A stretch of 64,000 nt of DNA from Argopecten irradians (taxonomy: Eukaryota; Mollusca; Bivalvia; Pectinida; Pectinidae): assembly GCF_041381155.1 (NCBI RefSeq), contig NC_091147.1, positions 35,916,909 through 35,980,908 of the forward strand, in the 5' to 3' direction. Positions 13,001 to 23,645 of the stretch are shown one piece after another (within the stretch, counting starts at the first letter, position 1; every line of letters starts with the position of its first letter). The notes beneath the pieces were generated by a model. It ran no database searches, was not told the origin of the DNA, and saw nothing but the letters and a program-made list of their open reading frames with translations. The position numbers and the translations under genes are program-made.

Positions 13001-13997
13001 CTACAGTCAGTGTTCTGCCAGCGTAATCAAAACTATATTGGTTACTAAATATGGGATGAACTATACACGGATACAGGTATGTAACCATGTGTGAAGATAT
13101 ATCAAGAAGTTATAAACCAAATACCTGTAATAGTCAGTCAAACATCCCCGGGGGCTATAGCCATATATCTAAGTCTGGAATGCCATTAAGTAGACATGTG
13201 CGAACAGTTACACTAGAAAGTCCTGTTACCATATGAATATCATCACTAAGTAATTCTTGGCCGAGCCTGAAGGTTACCTTTGAAATAAACATTTCCTACC
13301 TGGGCTAACGAGATATATACCAGGACATGATGCTATATATGCCTACAGCACAATTTTGACAATACAAAATGACTTTCACCTGAGTAAATATATATACTAA
13401 CGAGCCCATCAGTAACGAGATATATTCCTTAAGGCTACAGTTTTGTTATCTATATACATAGAAATTTTTACCGGTATGTATATGAAGTGGAGCCTCATAT
13501 ATTCATTCACAAATAAGTTATGACTAAATATACTTGTGTATATTGTACAATTCTGTAAAATTGGTATACTTTTAAAATATCAGAATAATTTACCCCCGTA
13601 CCTCTATACCGGGTAACTATATACATATAGTGTTTTTTTGTTGTAATTGTCCACAAAAACCTATCATTTAAATAAATAAGAAATATCAATAAAATTGAGA
13701 TATCAAAGTTTGTCAAAGTTTGGAGTAAAAAAAAAAGAATAGAAAAATAAGAAAAGACAAAGAAAGATGAAAAATGAAATGGAAATTTCAGAGTCTTATC
13801 AAAATAATGGGAATGAAAAAAATCCAAATGAAAAAGATTATAATCAAAACTTCACATTTAGATTTCATTATCCAATTACCTCCACCACTGAAACTGTATG
13901 GTGTTACAATGTATGTTTTTATACCTTGAATTTCATCCATGTTGGCGTATGTTGGCGAAACATCTCCACTACTGTGCATCTGGTGTGTTAAAACCAT
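1205..13997 (-). CDS. AMOT: Angiomotin family scaffold protein (14 coding exons, 726 aa)
   Basis: Angiomotins are junction- and actin-associated scaffolds that hold YAP/Yorkie in the cytoplasm (Hippo pathway) through PPxY-WW contacts. Coding exons on the minus strand, 5' to 3': 13997-13925, 9166-9038, 8114-7448, 7084-6958, 6731-6587, 5003-4966, 4716-4665, 4269-4124, 3701-3555, 3278-3150, 3022-2862, 2353-2130, 1846-1755, 1255-1205; phases agree at every junction and the sum is 727 codons. Residues 54-57 are PPPY and 224-227 PPQY. From about residue 290 the coiled coil reads MVEILTEENKRLRE; residues 460-508 hold QLQRAFSLLQATCEKREQ and about 552-560 WEQKYLEEN, all close to vertebrate angiomotins from memory. 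The chain ends VWQV, a class II PDZ ligand like the vertebrate EYLI end. Length is close to AMOTL2. Start: ATG at 13997. The first coding exon is short (SPTY at 14-17) and upstream 5' UTR exons may exist. Exon structure was assigned by eye. Confidence 0.93.
1486..1533. repeat. Two-copy tandem repeat containing TTGACCTTTGAACC
   Basis: A unit of about 25 bp beginning AGTTCCTTGACCTTTGAACC occurs twice in tandem in an angiomotin intron. On the other strand each unit carries AAAGGTCA, a nuclear-receptor-like half site; function is not implied by this alone. Confidence 0.6.
1592..1682. mobile_element. MITE-like element, about 90 bp, copy 1
   Basis: The ends are inverted repeats of about 20 bp around the shared core ATTCACCCCTGAA / TTCAGGGGTGAAT, and the interior matches a second copy at 2413-2504. 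It lies in an angiomotin intron. Too short to encode anything; non-autonomous DNA element, superfamily unknown. Confidence 0.7.
2413..2504. mobile_element. MITE-like element, about 90 bp, copy 2
   Basis: Second copy of the element at 1592-1682, with ends TTAACTCATTAACCCC and GGGGTGAATTAGTTAA. Both copies share the interior AATCAAAGACT and sit in neighbouring angiomotin introns in the same orientation. Confidence 0.7.
3375..3513. repeat. 36-bp tandem repeat (about 4 copies) carrying GGGAGATAA
   Basis: Four head-to-tail copies of a 36-bp unit (GCAGAGTTTATTGCCAAGGG followed by AGATAACTATAAAGAT), the middle copies nearly identical. The unit includes AAGGGAGATAAC, the motif dispersed over the whole window. 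Located in an angiomotin intron just before the acceptor of exon 3278-3150. Confidence 0.85.
4052..4087. repeat. (TA)n microsatellite
   Basis: Uninterrupted AT dinucleotide run in the angiomotin intron after exon 4269-4124. A similar run lies at 27247-27270 and others at 38751-38770 and 39463-39481. Confidence 0.9.
9167..9660. repeat. 45-bp minisatellite copying the angiomotin exon 2 splice acceptor
   Basis: About ten imperfect copies of a roughly 45-bp unit whose constant part is GACTTGAGCAAGTCTACAAA. The copy nearest the gene straddles the acceptor of angiomotin exon 9166-9038: on the minus strand every good copy reads a pyrimidine-rich stretch, TTTGTAG, then ACTTGCTCAAGTCC, exactly the exon start. 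The array lies immediately upstream of that exon in the 4.8 kb first intron, so it presents a ladder of candidate 3' splice sites. The minus-strand frame through the array repeats VDLLKS, the exon-start peptide, but this is not an independent gene. Confidence 0.9.
12526..12798. mobile_element. Old copy of TA-flanked MITE (TACCGTATT...ACCCAATAA family)
   Basis: Ends CTGTATTTTACCCAATAAG and its inverted partner CTTATTGGGTTAAAAACAG enclose about 270 bp. The ends resemble the younger copies at 26578-26776 and 43067-43303 but are more diverged. Lies in angiomotin intron 1. Confidence 0.5.
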
Positions 13998-15910
13998 GAT
14001 GTAATTAATTCTACAGGTATTCCAATGTGTCAGGTAAATTTTCTACAGAAGATGAGATTGTAATCCTCCTTTATCCACTTCAATTTCCACTCAAATAATA
14101 TTGATCCATCGTTTGATGACAAGATATATCCCAATTCGATAATGATAAAACTATATTACACAAAATTATAAATATATTTCAGCGATATAAATCCAGGTAG
14201 ATGCACTACCTATGTACTATAAACTCCATTTTTATCTTGACACTGCCTTCCCGCACCACGCTACTTCATTGTATATTCCTATACACAAGGTGTATCAGCT
14301 ATATACTATACAAAGCCCCTTATCATGTTAGTATGACTGTCACGCTTCAGCGAACAGTCCCGCTAATTATTAAATCGCCTGCATGGAATGTGAGGAATTA
14401 CAGCGGCTAAATCCTGTGGCCTTTTTCAACTTCCCGCTGTTGTCATTAATAAGCACGCGATATACAACCGTGACATACCAATGGCATAGAGACTTATAGG
14501 TATATAATAGAAGAGTTCTTTTGTTACGATATATATTGATGGTATATAATATTGCGGCTATATATACCAATGTATATAATTACATAACGTCATTTGAATC
14601 ATTCACACCCACATTATCAATAGGCTAATTGTCTATGAGGAATTTTTTTATTGCTTTATTGTATCTAATTTCTGTAAAACCTACAATTATAAGATTACAA
14701 TACACTTCGGCCAAGAACCTGTAATTTCTTTAAAAATGTCTGGCTTGACTCCAGTATACCTGTCTACTGGTAATTTGTATTATTGTTTCATATTTTATTT
14801 TAATCTATCTTATATATGTATGTTAATTAGCTTAGAAATACCTTAACATACGTACTTGTAAGCTCTCTTGTGTGCCAAAGAATGGGCTTACAATATTGAA
14901 TTAATTTTGACACATTATATTGGTGATGTGATTTTTTTTTTTTTTTTATTTGTATGTTGAGGCCATACCTTTATAATTAAATTCTTAAATCTCATTATTT
15001 CAAATTAAAAGAAATATAGACATGAATTTATTTTTTTTATCTTTTGAAACCTTAATTATATCTTTAATTATTATAACATTCAGTAGAATTTGGGACATTC
15101 CTAACTTTCAAAATCTTTTGAAATTGATACACTAAAGTTTAAAATATAAATTTTAATTGTGATATAAATCATATGAATTCCAAATCTTATAGTACTGTAG
15201 GTATTTTGGTATTTTCAATTTTGAAAGGTTTTGAATAGGTAAGGAAGAAAGTCTGTTGGGAAGTTGTTTTTGGCTGTCCACTTACTGGGTCAATGTAGAG
15301 GATTAAGGCAATTCGGAAGTATTTGTTGACTATATAAATGTACTTGTATTTTTACACCTAATCCAGAAATGTTATATAGGGTTTATGATTTAAGGGGCAG
15401 TGTGGTTGAGTAAATGGTTATACAGGGATCAGTGTACTTATAATTAAAGTAATATATATACTGTACAAGAACTCACCTTGACAACAATATATAGTCTCTT
15501 TACTTATAAATCTGGGATTCAAATTTTTTTTAAAATATGGAGTTGTTCGCTAAATCTGATCATGATTCCCCAGAAAATACAAAACTGAAAATGACATTGA
15601 CAATTTACATATATATAAACACTTGTTATAACATTACTATGATTATCAAGTTCGGTTTACATTACAATTTTATGCTATATATTTTTAGCACGAATAAAAC
15701 TTATTAAAAGACAATCATTTCAACTACATATATTTCATCTTAGAATTAGGACGCCATTTATTATTGAAACAACATGTTCAAACTCTGTAGTCAACATCAT
15801 TTGAAAAATGGCTACCATTCACTTCTATAAACACTTTGAACTCACGAATTCATCAAATTCAAATCAAGGGGAGATAATTATTTTTTTCCAGTACATGTAC
15901 ATGCATTTGA
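13998..15910. other. Intergenic and upstream region of angiomotin, nothing firm
   Basis: AT-rich sequence upstream of the angiomotin start codon. It should contain the 5' UTR and promoter, but no convincing TATA or initiator can be singled out and upstream non-coding exons may lie further away. No other gene recognised. Confidence 0.4.
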
Positions 15911-15920
15911 TATTGGGACC

Positions 15921-16374
15921 GCAGAATCAAACCAAAAATAGATTCTTGGAAATCCCCTTTTGGGCACAAGATTTCATAGAGAGGTGAATGTTTCGGAGCC
16001 TGCTCATTGGGTATTCAGGGCGCATCAGTTTCAAATGTTTAATGTGTGGGTAGGGCAATACATGTAGATGTAAAATATGTAAAGAAATTTTAAAATTCTG
16101 TCAAGTGTGTGTCTGACAGGGGGAGGTAATCAATATTGGAATTTCATGAATATTTTGGTCAATTTATGGTGCGGAAATCAACATAAGATGGAATCCCCCA
16201 CATAAAAGTTTAGCAAGATGGTAGATCTTTATTTCTTTTTATTCACAGGTATGCCAGATGCCATTCTTCAAAATTAGTGACAGGTGACCAGACTTGAAAA
16301 CTCCATTTAACCTGGACAGTGGCAAACGTTAATATATCGTATATAGCGAAATCATCTGGTTCTGCGGTCTCTAT
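15921..16374. mobile_element. Possible inverted-repeat element with GACCGCAGAA ends
   Basis: GGGACCGCAGAATCAAACCA on the left faces TCTGGTTCTGCGGTCTC on the right about 430 bp later. The same end sequence forms a 40-bp palindrome at 61341-61380, which suggests a repeated family. No target-site duplication was established. Confidence 0.4.
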
Positions 16375-16575
16375 TCTGCTCTTGCATATTACAAAGATAT
16401 CAAGATCTGCGCTTGCGGTTATAGGTGTTGTTAGATAGTATCAGACATAATGTGTTTGCATGCCAAAAATTTCAGAAAAAACAATGTGAATTTCGCTCAC
16501 AAAACAATGACGTCACCATGGATACCTATCCACAAGGGAGGCAACTCTGTAATATATATCAGAACAGAGTATATG

Positions 16576-16945
16576 AGCCAGCATTCTGCCTACTATAACT
16601 GATGGTCTGTAAGATTTTGGCTTTACTTCCATTACACAGGAAATAGAATGTGTAGTAGCTGAGAAGTAGAACCGTCAAACTAAGGGGAGATAATCTACTA
16701 GACTAGTATTAGAACTCTGGTGAGAAAATATTATTCACAACTTTTGGTGGTCAGTCTAGCATTTGATTTGAGCCAACATTCTACCCATGGCCAGTCTATA
16801 TAGCTAGCTTTTGATATATATGTGAGGCAACATTCTACCCACAAACTGGTGGCCAACACAAGTCGGGAAAATTTTGTCTACTTCCTACACACAGGAAGTA
16901 TGTGTGTAGTAGCTGAGAAGTGGTAGCCATCAGTCCTATAAACCA
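16576..16945. repeat. Diverged direct duplication, about 255 bp apart
   Basis: Two blocks share GCATTCTGCC/ACATTCTACC, a TTTTGGCTTTACTTCC/TTTTGTCTACTTCC stretch, ACACAGGAA and GTAGTAGCTGAGAAGT in the same order. This is an old direct repeat; an AAGGGGAGATAATCTACTAG stretch lies between the blocks. Not coding. Confidence 0.5.
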
Positions 16946-17741
16946 GTAGATAAGACTAGGGTTGGATTGCCTAACTGACACTTCTAATGATGAATCTGCT
17001 TACTATCAAGTCAACACAGCCAGTGACTGATAACTCAGAATTCCTCACAGATAATAGGCATATTTTGCATACATTCGTTAGATAACTTCGGTATACATGT
17101 ACAAACCGATGTCAATACGTTATGTTTATATGCCATTGAACCTGACTTATAATAAAGTTTTATTTATATGACCACTCCACAGGATAAACAAAAAAAAAAA
17201 AAAATCTTTATAGCATGCTGAGTCAGTACTTAAAAAAAAAGTTTGATATAATTTGGTGAAGATGAATTTACGAATAACTATATTTGTTAAATAAGTTTTG
17301 CAGGCTTTTTTAATATTTAAAGAATTTTTTTTATGTACTTGTATGTATATATATTATGATTGATGTGCATTATGAATGATTTATGAATAGCTCATAGTAA
17401 TAATAATATTGGAAAGGGGAGATAACCCACATGATATTTTATTTTTATACTGTATACATACTTTATTGTATATTTCAAAACTTGAAAAGTCATTTTAAAT
17501 ATTATTTTGTTTATTTTATGACTCAACAGTAAATTAATTGAATTTACCCCAGTATCCATATTTTTAATGTCTGTTACAACGGTAATGTTGTAGAACTAGT
17601 ATTAACACAGACATTTTAAAAATATATTCAGAACACTTTGAGTTGTCTCCCCTTTGATATCTAATCCTTTGTTTTTGTAACTCTCCTTCATTATATTGAT
17701 TGTTACCGTTAATATGAATCATATATAGTCTATGTGATGAT

Positions 17742-17783
17742 AGTACTGAATCTAAAGTCCAGAGTACTGAATCTAAAGTCCAG
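17742..17783. repeat. 21-bp unit duplicated in tandem
   Basis: Two perfect copies of AGTACTGAATCTAAAGTCCA(G) adjacent to each other in non-coding DNA. Confidence 0.85.
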
Positions 17784-19871
17784 ACTATGAAAATTGTGCT
17801 GAATGTATAAATTGTATGATAAAAGCAAATGAACATACGTTTCATATTCAAATATTGCAAAAATTTTGATTATAATCAACATGATTATATTAAATGTAAG
17901 TAATTCATATCATGACATCTTCAAATTCATTATCTCATAATATAATCCTTTAAATCAATCAAAATTATCACAATATGTCTCATGATATTTTTGATGGTGA
18001 TTTTATAAGATCTACTTCATCTTGAATTTTTGTTTTATATTTTGAATTTGAAAATATTTCATTTTTCACATACCTGGCATAACTTGTAATTAAATAACAA
18101 GATTTACGATATCTTTTTTTTTTTTTTTTTTTATTTCAATTTTGAAATATTTCTTTTTGTTCACATAATCTAGCATAACTTGTAATTTAATAACTAATTA
18201 GGCATTAACTTAAGACTACACACACCTGTGAGTGTGGTCGTGGACTCACTGTAAAGGTATTTCAATTTGGTTAATTAATAAAGCCATAGTTTGCCAGAAG
18301 GTAATTAATATGTCGTGAGTTACAACAAGCCATAGGATGGCACATACTCATTACGCATGATTTGCCTTAAGACAATGTATGTTATGCAAGAGTTATAGTC
18401 GAATAAATTGTCTTTATAAGTGTAATGATTAATCTCATTAAAATGATTTTCTTTGGAATAAATATTCTGACGAGCCGTCTAGTCACAGTGAAATCGTTAA
18501 AACAATGTGTCAAGTTTGCTTTATTTTATGCACTTTTTTCAGTCTAAAAGGAGTATTTAAAATTTATTATCATTTCACAAAACCTCTTCAAAGGAACCCC
18601 CTCCCCGCCCTTCTCCTAGATGGTCCCAAATAAATTTCATTACAATTTTGTCAAATAGTTGACATATATCGTGGGGTTTTCTTTTATTAATTTATAAGTA
18701 TACGTACTTGTCTTTATCAATCAATACATACCGACAAGGGGAGATAAATAGAAATTTGCAGATATATAGGTGCTTATAGGTGATGCTATTGAGTAAATAT
18801 GATAACAAATCATATCAGGATATTTGAGTTTAAAAATTTGAATCAACATTAGTTAATCTATATTTTTTAAAATCTTGAGTCATCGATAGATCTTTTTTTT
18901 AATTGTTGATGTTGATGTTTCTATCCAGTTCTGTTTACGATGATTGAAGATATTTACTACCCCAGATGGTTCAGTGTACACATAATAGCATTCCTCACCA
19001 GCAGGAGACGGAAATTTTAAGTATGTAAAAACAACCAAATTAGGCAATTCAACAAAGCTCCGACTGGCTTCCTTCCAAAACGGAACGGTATGATCACCAG
19101 AGCATGACATGGCTCCATTTATGCTACATACCTTATCTAAACTTTATACAAGTCTTCAACATAACAATGATTTTTAATTTCGGCCCGCCACATATTTTTG
19201 GTAAATATTATTATTAAGGTTTAAAATGAAGTGGACGTTTATTGGGTTCTTGCCCTAAAGCCCCACTTCAGTATTCGAGACTTATGTCTCTGCCAACCGT
19301 GTGTACCTAAAGATGAGAATTTGAGACTTTTTGCACGGTCATGATTCAGGTTAAAGTTTTCCAATATAGATATTATTAAATACCTATTACAAACTGGATA
19401 ACATATATTTCACAATCATATAGACAAGTACATTAACATTGCTATATCAGCCAATCAATTACAAATATAGATTATCCTTGTCAGTTCATCAATACAACTC
19501 GAAGTCATGTGTCTATAAGCGAGATAATTAAATTAAGAAAGACCTGAATCATTTGTATCTTGACACCACAATTAAAAATTGCCAACATCTTAGAAATTTC
19601 AACATTAACATTTTGATTTTTGATTAAGGTTTTAATTTTACAATGACGAAAGAAGGGACCTAATGCAACTTAATGAATTTTAGCAGTACAATTAATTGTT
19701 CTACAGCTGAAAATCATATGATACCTGTACAGGATTGATGTGTTTATGTAAAATGTGCAGAAAAGTGAGCACTGCATGATAAAGCCAAACCAAGAAGCTA
19801 TAAGCACTAGAAGTCTACAACCTGATCACAACTAGCCAATAGACCTTAAAGATTTTCTCAGCATTGTTCAA

Positions 19872-20803
19872 ACGCTATAGATTATCTCCCCCTAGTTTGA
19901 AACTAAGTAGTTCTAATATTATAGATTATCCCCCCTAGTTTGATAATACAACAGATTATCTCCCCCTAGTTTGATAAAACTATAGATTATCTTCTCCTAG
20001 TTTGAAACTAAGTAGTTCTAATATTATAGATTATCTCCCCCTAGTTTGATAATACAATAGATTATCTTCCCCTTGTTTGATTATACTATAGATTATCTTC
20101 CCCTAGTTTGAAACTAAGTAGTTCTAATATTATAGATTATCTCGCCTAGTTACAACATATTATCTCCCCCTAGTTTGATAATACTATCGATTATCTCCTC
20201 CTAGTTTGAAATTAAGTAGTTCTAATGTTATAGATTACCTCCCACTAGTTTGATAATACTATAAATTATCTTCCCCTAGTTTGAAACTAAGTAGTTCTAA
20301 TATTATAAATTATCCCCCCCCCCCTAGTTTGATAATACTATAAATTATCTCCCCCTAGTTTGAAAATAGAAAGTTCCAATATTACAGATTACCTCCCCCT
20401 AGTTTGATAATACTATAGATTATCTCCCTAGTTTGAAACTAAGTAGTTCTAATATTATAGATTATCTCGCCTAGTTTGATAATACAACATATTATCTCCC
20501 CCTAGTTTGATAATACTATAGATTATCTCCTCCTAGTTTGAAACTAAGTAGTTCTAATGTTATAGATTATCTCCCCCTAGTTTGATAATACAATAGATTA
20601 CCCCCCCCCTAGTTTGATTATACTATAGATTATCTTCCCTAGTTTGAAACTAAGTAGTTCTAATATTATAAATTACACCCCCCCCCCTAGTTTGATAATA
20701 CTATAAATTATCTCCCCCTAGTTTGATAATACTATAGATTATCTCCCTAGTTTGAAACTAAGTAATTCTAATATTATAGATTATCTCCCCCTAGTTTGAA
20801 GGT
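19872..20803. repeat. Minisatellite of GATTATCTCCCCCTAGTTTG units (about 26 copies)
   Basis: Roughly 930 bp built from two alternating subunits that share TAGATTATCTCCCCCTAGTT: a short one of about 33 bp ending TTTGATAATACTA and a longer one of about 44 bp ending TTTGAAACTAAGTAGTTCTA. They alternate mostly as short-short-long or short-long, giving a loose higher-order unit. The core contains TTATCTCCCC, reverse of the GGGGAGATAA motif scattered through the window; a single unit-like sequence also lies at 30650-30685. Confidence 0.95.
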
Positions 20804-21164
20804 CTAGAATAAGAATATGAATATTTATGTCTATTTGTAGTCTTCTCATCATGATAGACATCAGAGTAAACAATGGAGTGAGGAAGATGTTTTCAGTTTA
20901 TATGTTGGTGCCAAAGGCATTTTTCAAGGTTTACATACAGTATATTCTCTTAAGTGGTCTAGAATGTTTATAATGGAACTCGTCCAAGTAATGAGAGCTT
21001 AGATTATGATCTACACCAAACACAAACTATAAACTGGTATTAATTTTAAAGGGTCGACGTTGACACAAAATGAATAAGCTAATTTTAATGTCTGTTATCT
21101 AGGTCTACTATGTATTATACAGTTGATTCAATTGTTTGAATTATCTTTTTGTTGTAAGGTGGGT

Positions 21165-21173
21165 GTTTTTTTT

Positions 21174-21214
<41 letters not shown>
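21165..21214. repeat. Homopolymer junction: T run followed by 31 G
   Basis: A run of T directly abuts 31 consecutive G residues, immediately 5' of a tRNA-like SINE. Length is probably unstable and may be affected by sequencing; the G run could form a G-quadruplex. Confidence 0.9.
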
Positions 21215-21216
<2 letters not shown>

Positions 21217-21430
21217 GTAGGGGCAGTGACCAAAGTGTGTTGCAAGCTTAAGGTGTTCTGGCAATTATCAACACCAGCCAGACTCAACCCTCTTGGTTTT
21301 GAGTTCGAGTCCCACATAGATGTTCCGTGTGCTGACTTTAGGTCTGTGATTTTTCTCTATGTTATATTGTACATTAAATTCCTTAATAACCCTTAATTTT
21401 ATGGCAACCAGCAGCACCAGATGAACCTAG
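21215..21430 (+). repeat. tRNA-derived SINE-like repeat
   Basis: A box-B-like GAGTTCGAGTCCCACATAG follows a tRNA-like head, then a body ending in CCTTAATAACCCTTAATTT, similar to the tail region of the SINE at 23442-23645. Diverged; the 5' end is bounded by the G run. Confidence 0.5.
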
Positions 21431-22699
21431 AATATACCATTTAGTACCTGGCTCAGGAGTTGCATCTCTTATTTTTTTGATGATCCTTAATTTTATTATC
21501 ATGTGTTTCTAAAAGTTAAAATTTAGTTTGTTTGTTTAAATCTTAAGATTTTGATTAATTAAAAACAACTTGTTCGTTAACTTATTACTTGTTATAGTAA
21601 TATATTAATATAGACAGCTACATAACAGTTTAGCTTAGAGCTTTAAAGTACAAGTACGTTTGTACAAAAGTTTACCAAATATGGTCATGTGTATACTTGA
21701 TACTAGCAGTGTGAAACACTGAATGAATATTATCAAACATTGTGAATTGTTTCCGGTAGCTTTCACAATCATTTGTCAAAGAAAACATTGAACCCTGGCC
21801 CCAAAATAACATTGTAAAATGTTTCTGCTGGTTTAACAATGGGATTCAAAGTTAAATATTATCAGAAAACATTGTATAACTCCGTTCTCATACAACGGTG
21901 TGAAAAAATTCCGGTAGCCGTCACAAGAAAATCTTTGTTTCATTCATATTTCAATAGCTCAGGTACGTAGGTAAAACGCGCCTGTTAAATGGTGGACCGG
22001 ATCGCAGGTAAACGATAGCGGGCGAGGAATGTGGCCTAACAATGACATACCAGTATATCTGTTGATCGCCATTCACATTAGCTTTGAGGAGGTCATATAA
22101 TATGGCTGTCAACATTCCGTACTGGGAAAACGTTAGTAAATAAAACTACTGAATATGTCACATCCTATTTGTATGACAAACTCCAGGGTTGTATACTGGA
22201 GGTCAGGTAGTAGGGGAGGTGTCAGTGTTTATGTAAACAAGTACACATATATCCTATTAGTCAGTGCATGATAGTTGACCAGTTCATGATCAGGAAAAAA
22301 AATTGACCCAGAAAAAAATCTGTAAACAAGACATTCCAAATAGTTGGCCTTCAGTATAATGGGTACTTTAGGGTAATTAATCAGAATTCCAAACATTTAA
22401 TCTGAAATCTACTGAACCAGTAAAGAATGAGAAGGAATCCACTAATATTGTTGTTGACTACACAAAAATCGACAATAAAATGTGACAATATACAATTCTA
22501 TGTAAAATTGAATACAGTTGAATGTTAATTGTTACCCCTTAATTTAAACTTGCAGTTGTATAATTTAAAGTATCCTGTTTTAAAAGCTTTTTGATGGACC
22601 TAATTATCAATTTTACTACGTTATACATTCATGTAGTGTTAATTACTTAACATGTTGGCAAAGCAAAAGTGAGCATAGCTCTACAAATGTGCTGAATAA

Positions 22700-22850
22700 G
22701 ACCTGCCATAGAGACCACCCCTGTATCAAGACCACCTGCTTAATAAGATCACCTACCAAGGATTGACCTGTATATAAAGACCACTAGGCTATCAAAAACA
22801 TTTTTCTCTCTCCATTGGAGGGTCTTCATAAACAGGCTTGGCAGTGATAT
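22700..22850. mobile_element. Fragment of pogo-like repeat (AAAGACCAC family)
   Basis: Repeated phrases such as TATAAAGACCAC and GGGTCTTCATAAACAGGCTTGG match elements at 44704-44868 and 59150-59292. Ends are degraded here. Confidence 0.4.
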
Positions 22851-22891
22851 AATTTGTGAATTGAAAGTGATCCATTTATCAAATGCATATA

Positions 22892-23376
22892 CAGTGGAAC
22901 TCGGTTTATACGAACTGGAAGGGACCGAGATAAAACTTTGAGTTATCCAAGTGTACCGAATTAAGCGAGTTTTCATATCTTTTTACTTGGTATATAGACT
23001 AGTTCCATGTCGTTAAACGATGTGAACAACAGAAATGTCAAAATCACCGATGGTTGTTGCAAAATTATAACAAGAAAACCTTGATATATATTTTGATATG
23101 CTGTTTTACGGCAGATTTATGAAAAAGAAATCGGCATTTTCGGCAATCTCGTTTCCAAAAAATCTCATTTCGAGTTATAAGAACATTTTATGTATGAATT
23201 TTGTCTTCGGAACCAAACTTTACTTCGTATTATCCGAGTTCTACAAGTTTTCCGAATTCGAATTATCCGAGTTGTTTAATTAAAGATAAAGAGGGAATTT
23301 GGCCAGGACTGTCAAAGTACTTCGTATTAAGCCAGGTTGTCGAATTATCCGAGTTCGTATCAACCAAGTTCCACTG
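22892..23376. mobile_element. pogo/Tigger-like non-autonomous element
   Basis: Terminal inverted repeats CAGTGGAACTCGGTTTATAC and CAGTGGAACTTGGTTGATAC (the latter read from the minus strand) are flanked by TA on both sides. Several internal ATTATCCGAGTT and CGAATTATCC phrases repeat the end sequence. The end sequence resembles pogo/Tigger termini; no transposase frame remains. A related fragment is at 33063-33105. Confidence 0.75.
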
Positions 23377-23441
23377 TATACAGTGTATCTGATCAATGAT
23401 CTACTGTTATATTATACCTATATAATACCTATAATTATATA

Positions 23442-23645
23442 GGGGCCATGGTAACTGAGTCGTTAAGATGTCTCGACATATCACAATAAGCCTAGCTACC
23501 ACCTCAAGCTCTTGGTCGAGAGATTCTGACTGCTGGTTGATGTTTTATCTCTGGGTACTCCGGCATTTCCTTCATCTATAAACCTAGCAAATCCTTAAAT
23601 GACCCTGGCTCTATATATACAAAACCAACTAAACTAACAAAAAAT
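23442..23645 (+). repeat. tRNA-derived SINE
   Basis: The head GGGGCCATGGTAACTGAGTC resembles a Leu/Ser-type tRNA A box; TCTTGGTCGAGAGATTCTG stands at the box B position; the body contains CTGGGTACTCCGGC and CCTTAAATGACCCTGGCT, and the 3' end is A-rich. This body is typical of a SINE widespread in molluscs (recalled, not searched). Confidence 0.75.

Noticed and set aside
18880-19110. Minus-strand frame of 76 codons (EECYYVYTEPSGVVNIF)
   Set aside because: Protein-like in part but without recognised family, partner exon or clear splice sites.
19872-20803. CRISPR-like array
   Set aside because: Adjacent units are themselves repeats with no unique spacers, and the genome is eukaryotic; it is a minisatellite.
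21136-21396. Plus-strand frame through the poly-G run
   Set aside because: A homopolymer translation joined to a SINE; no gene signal.
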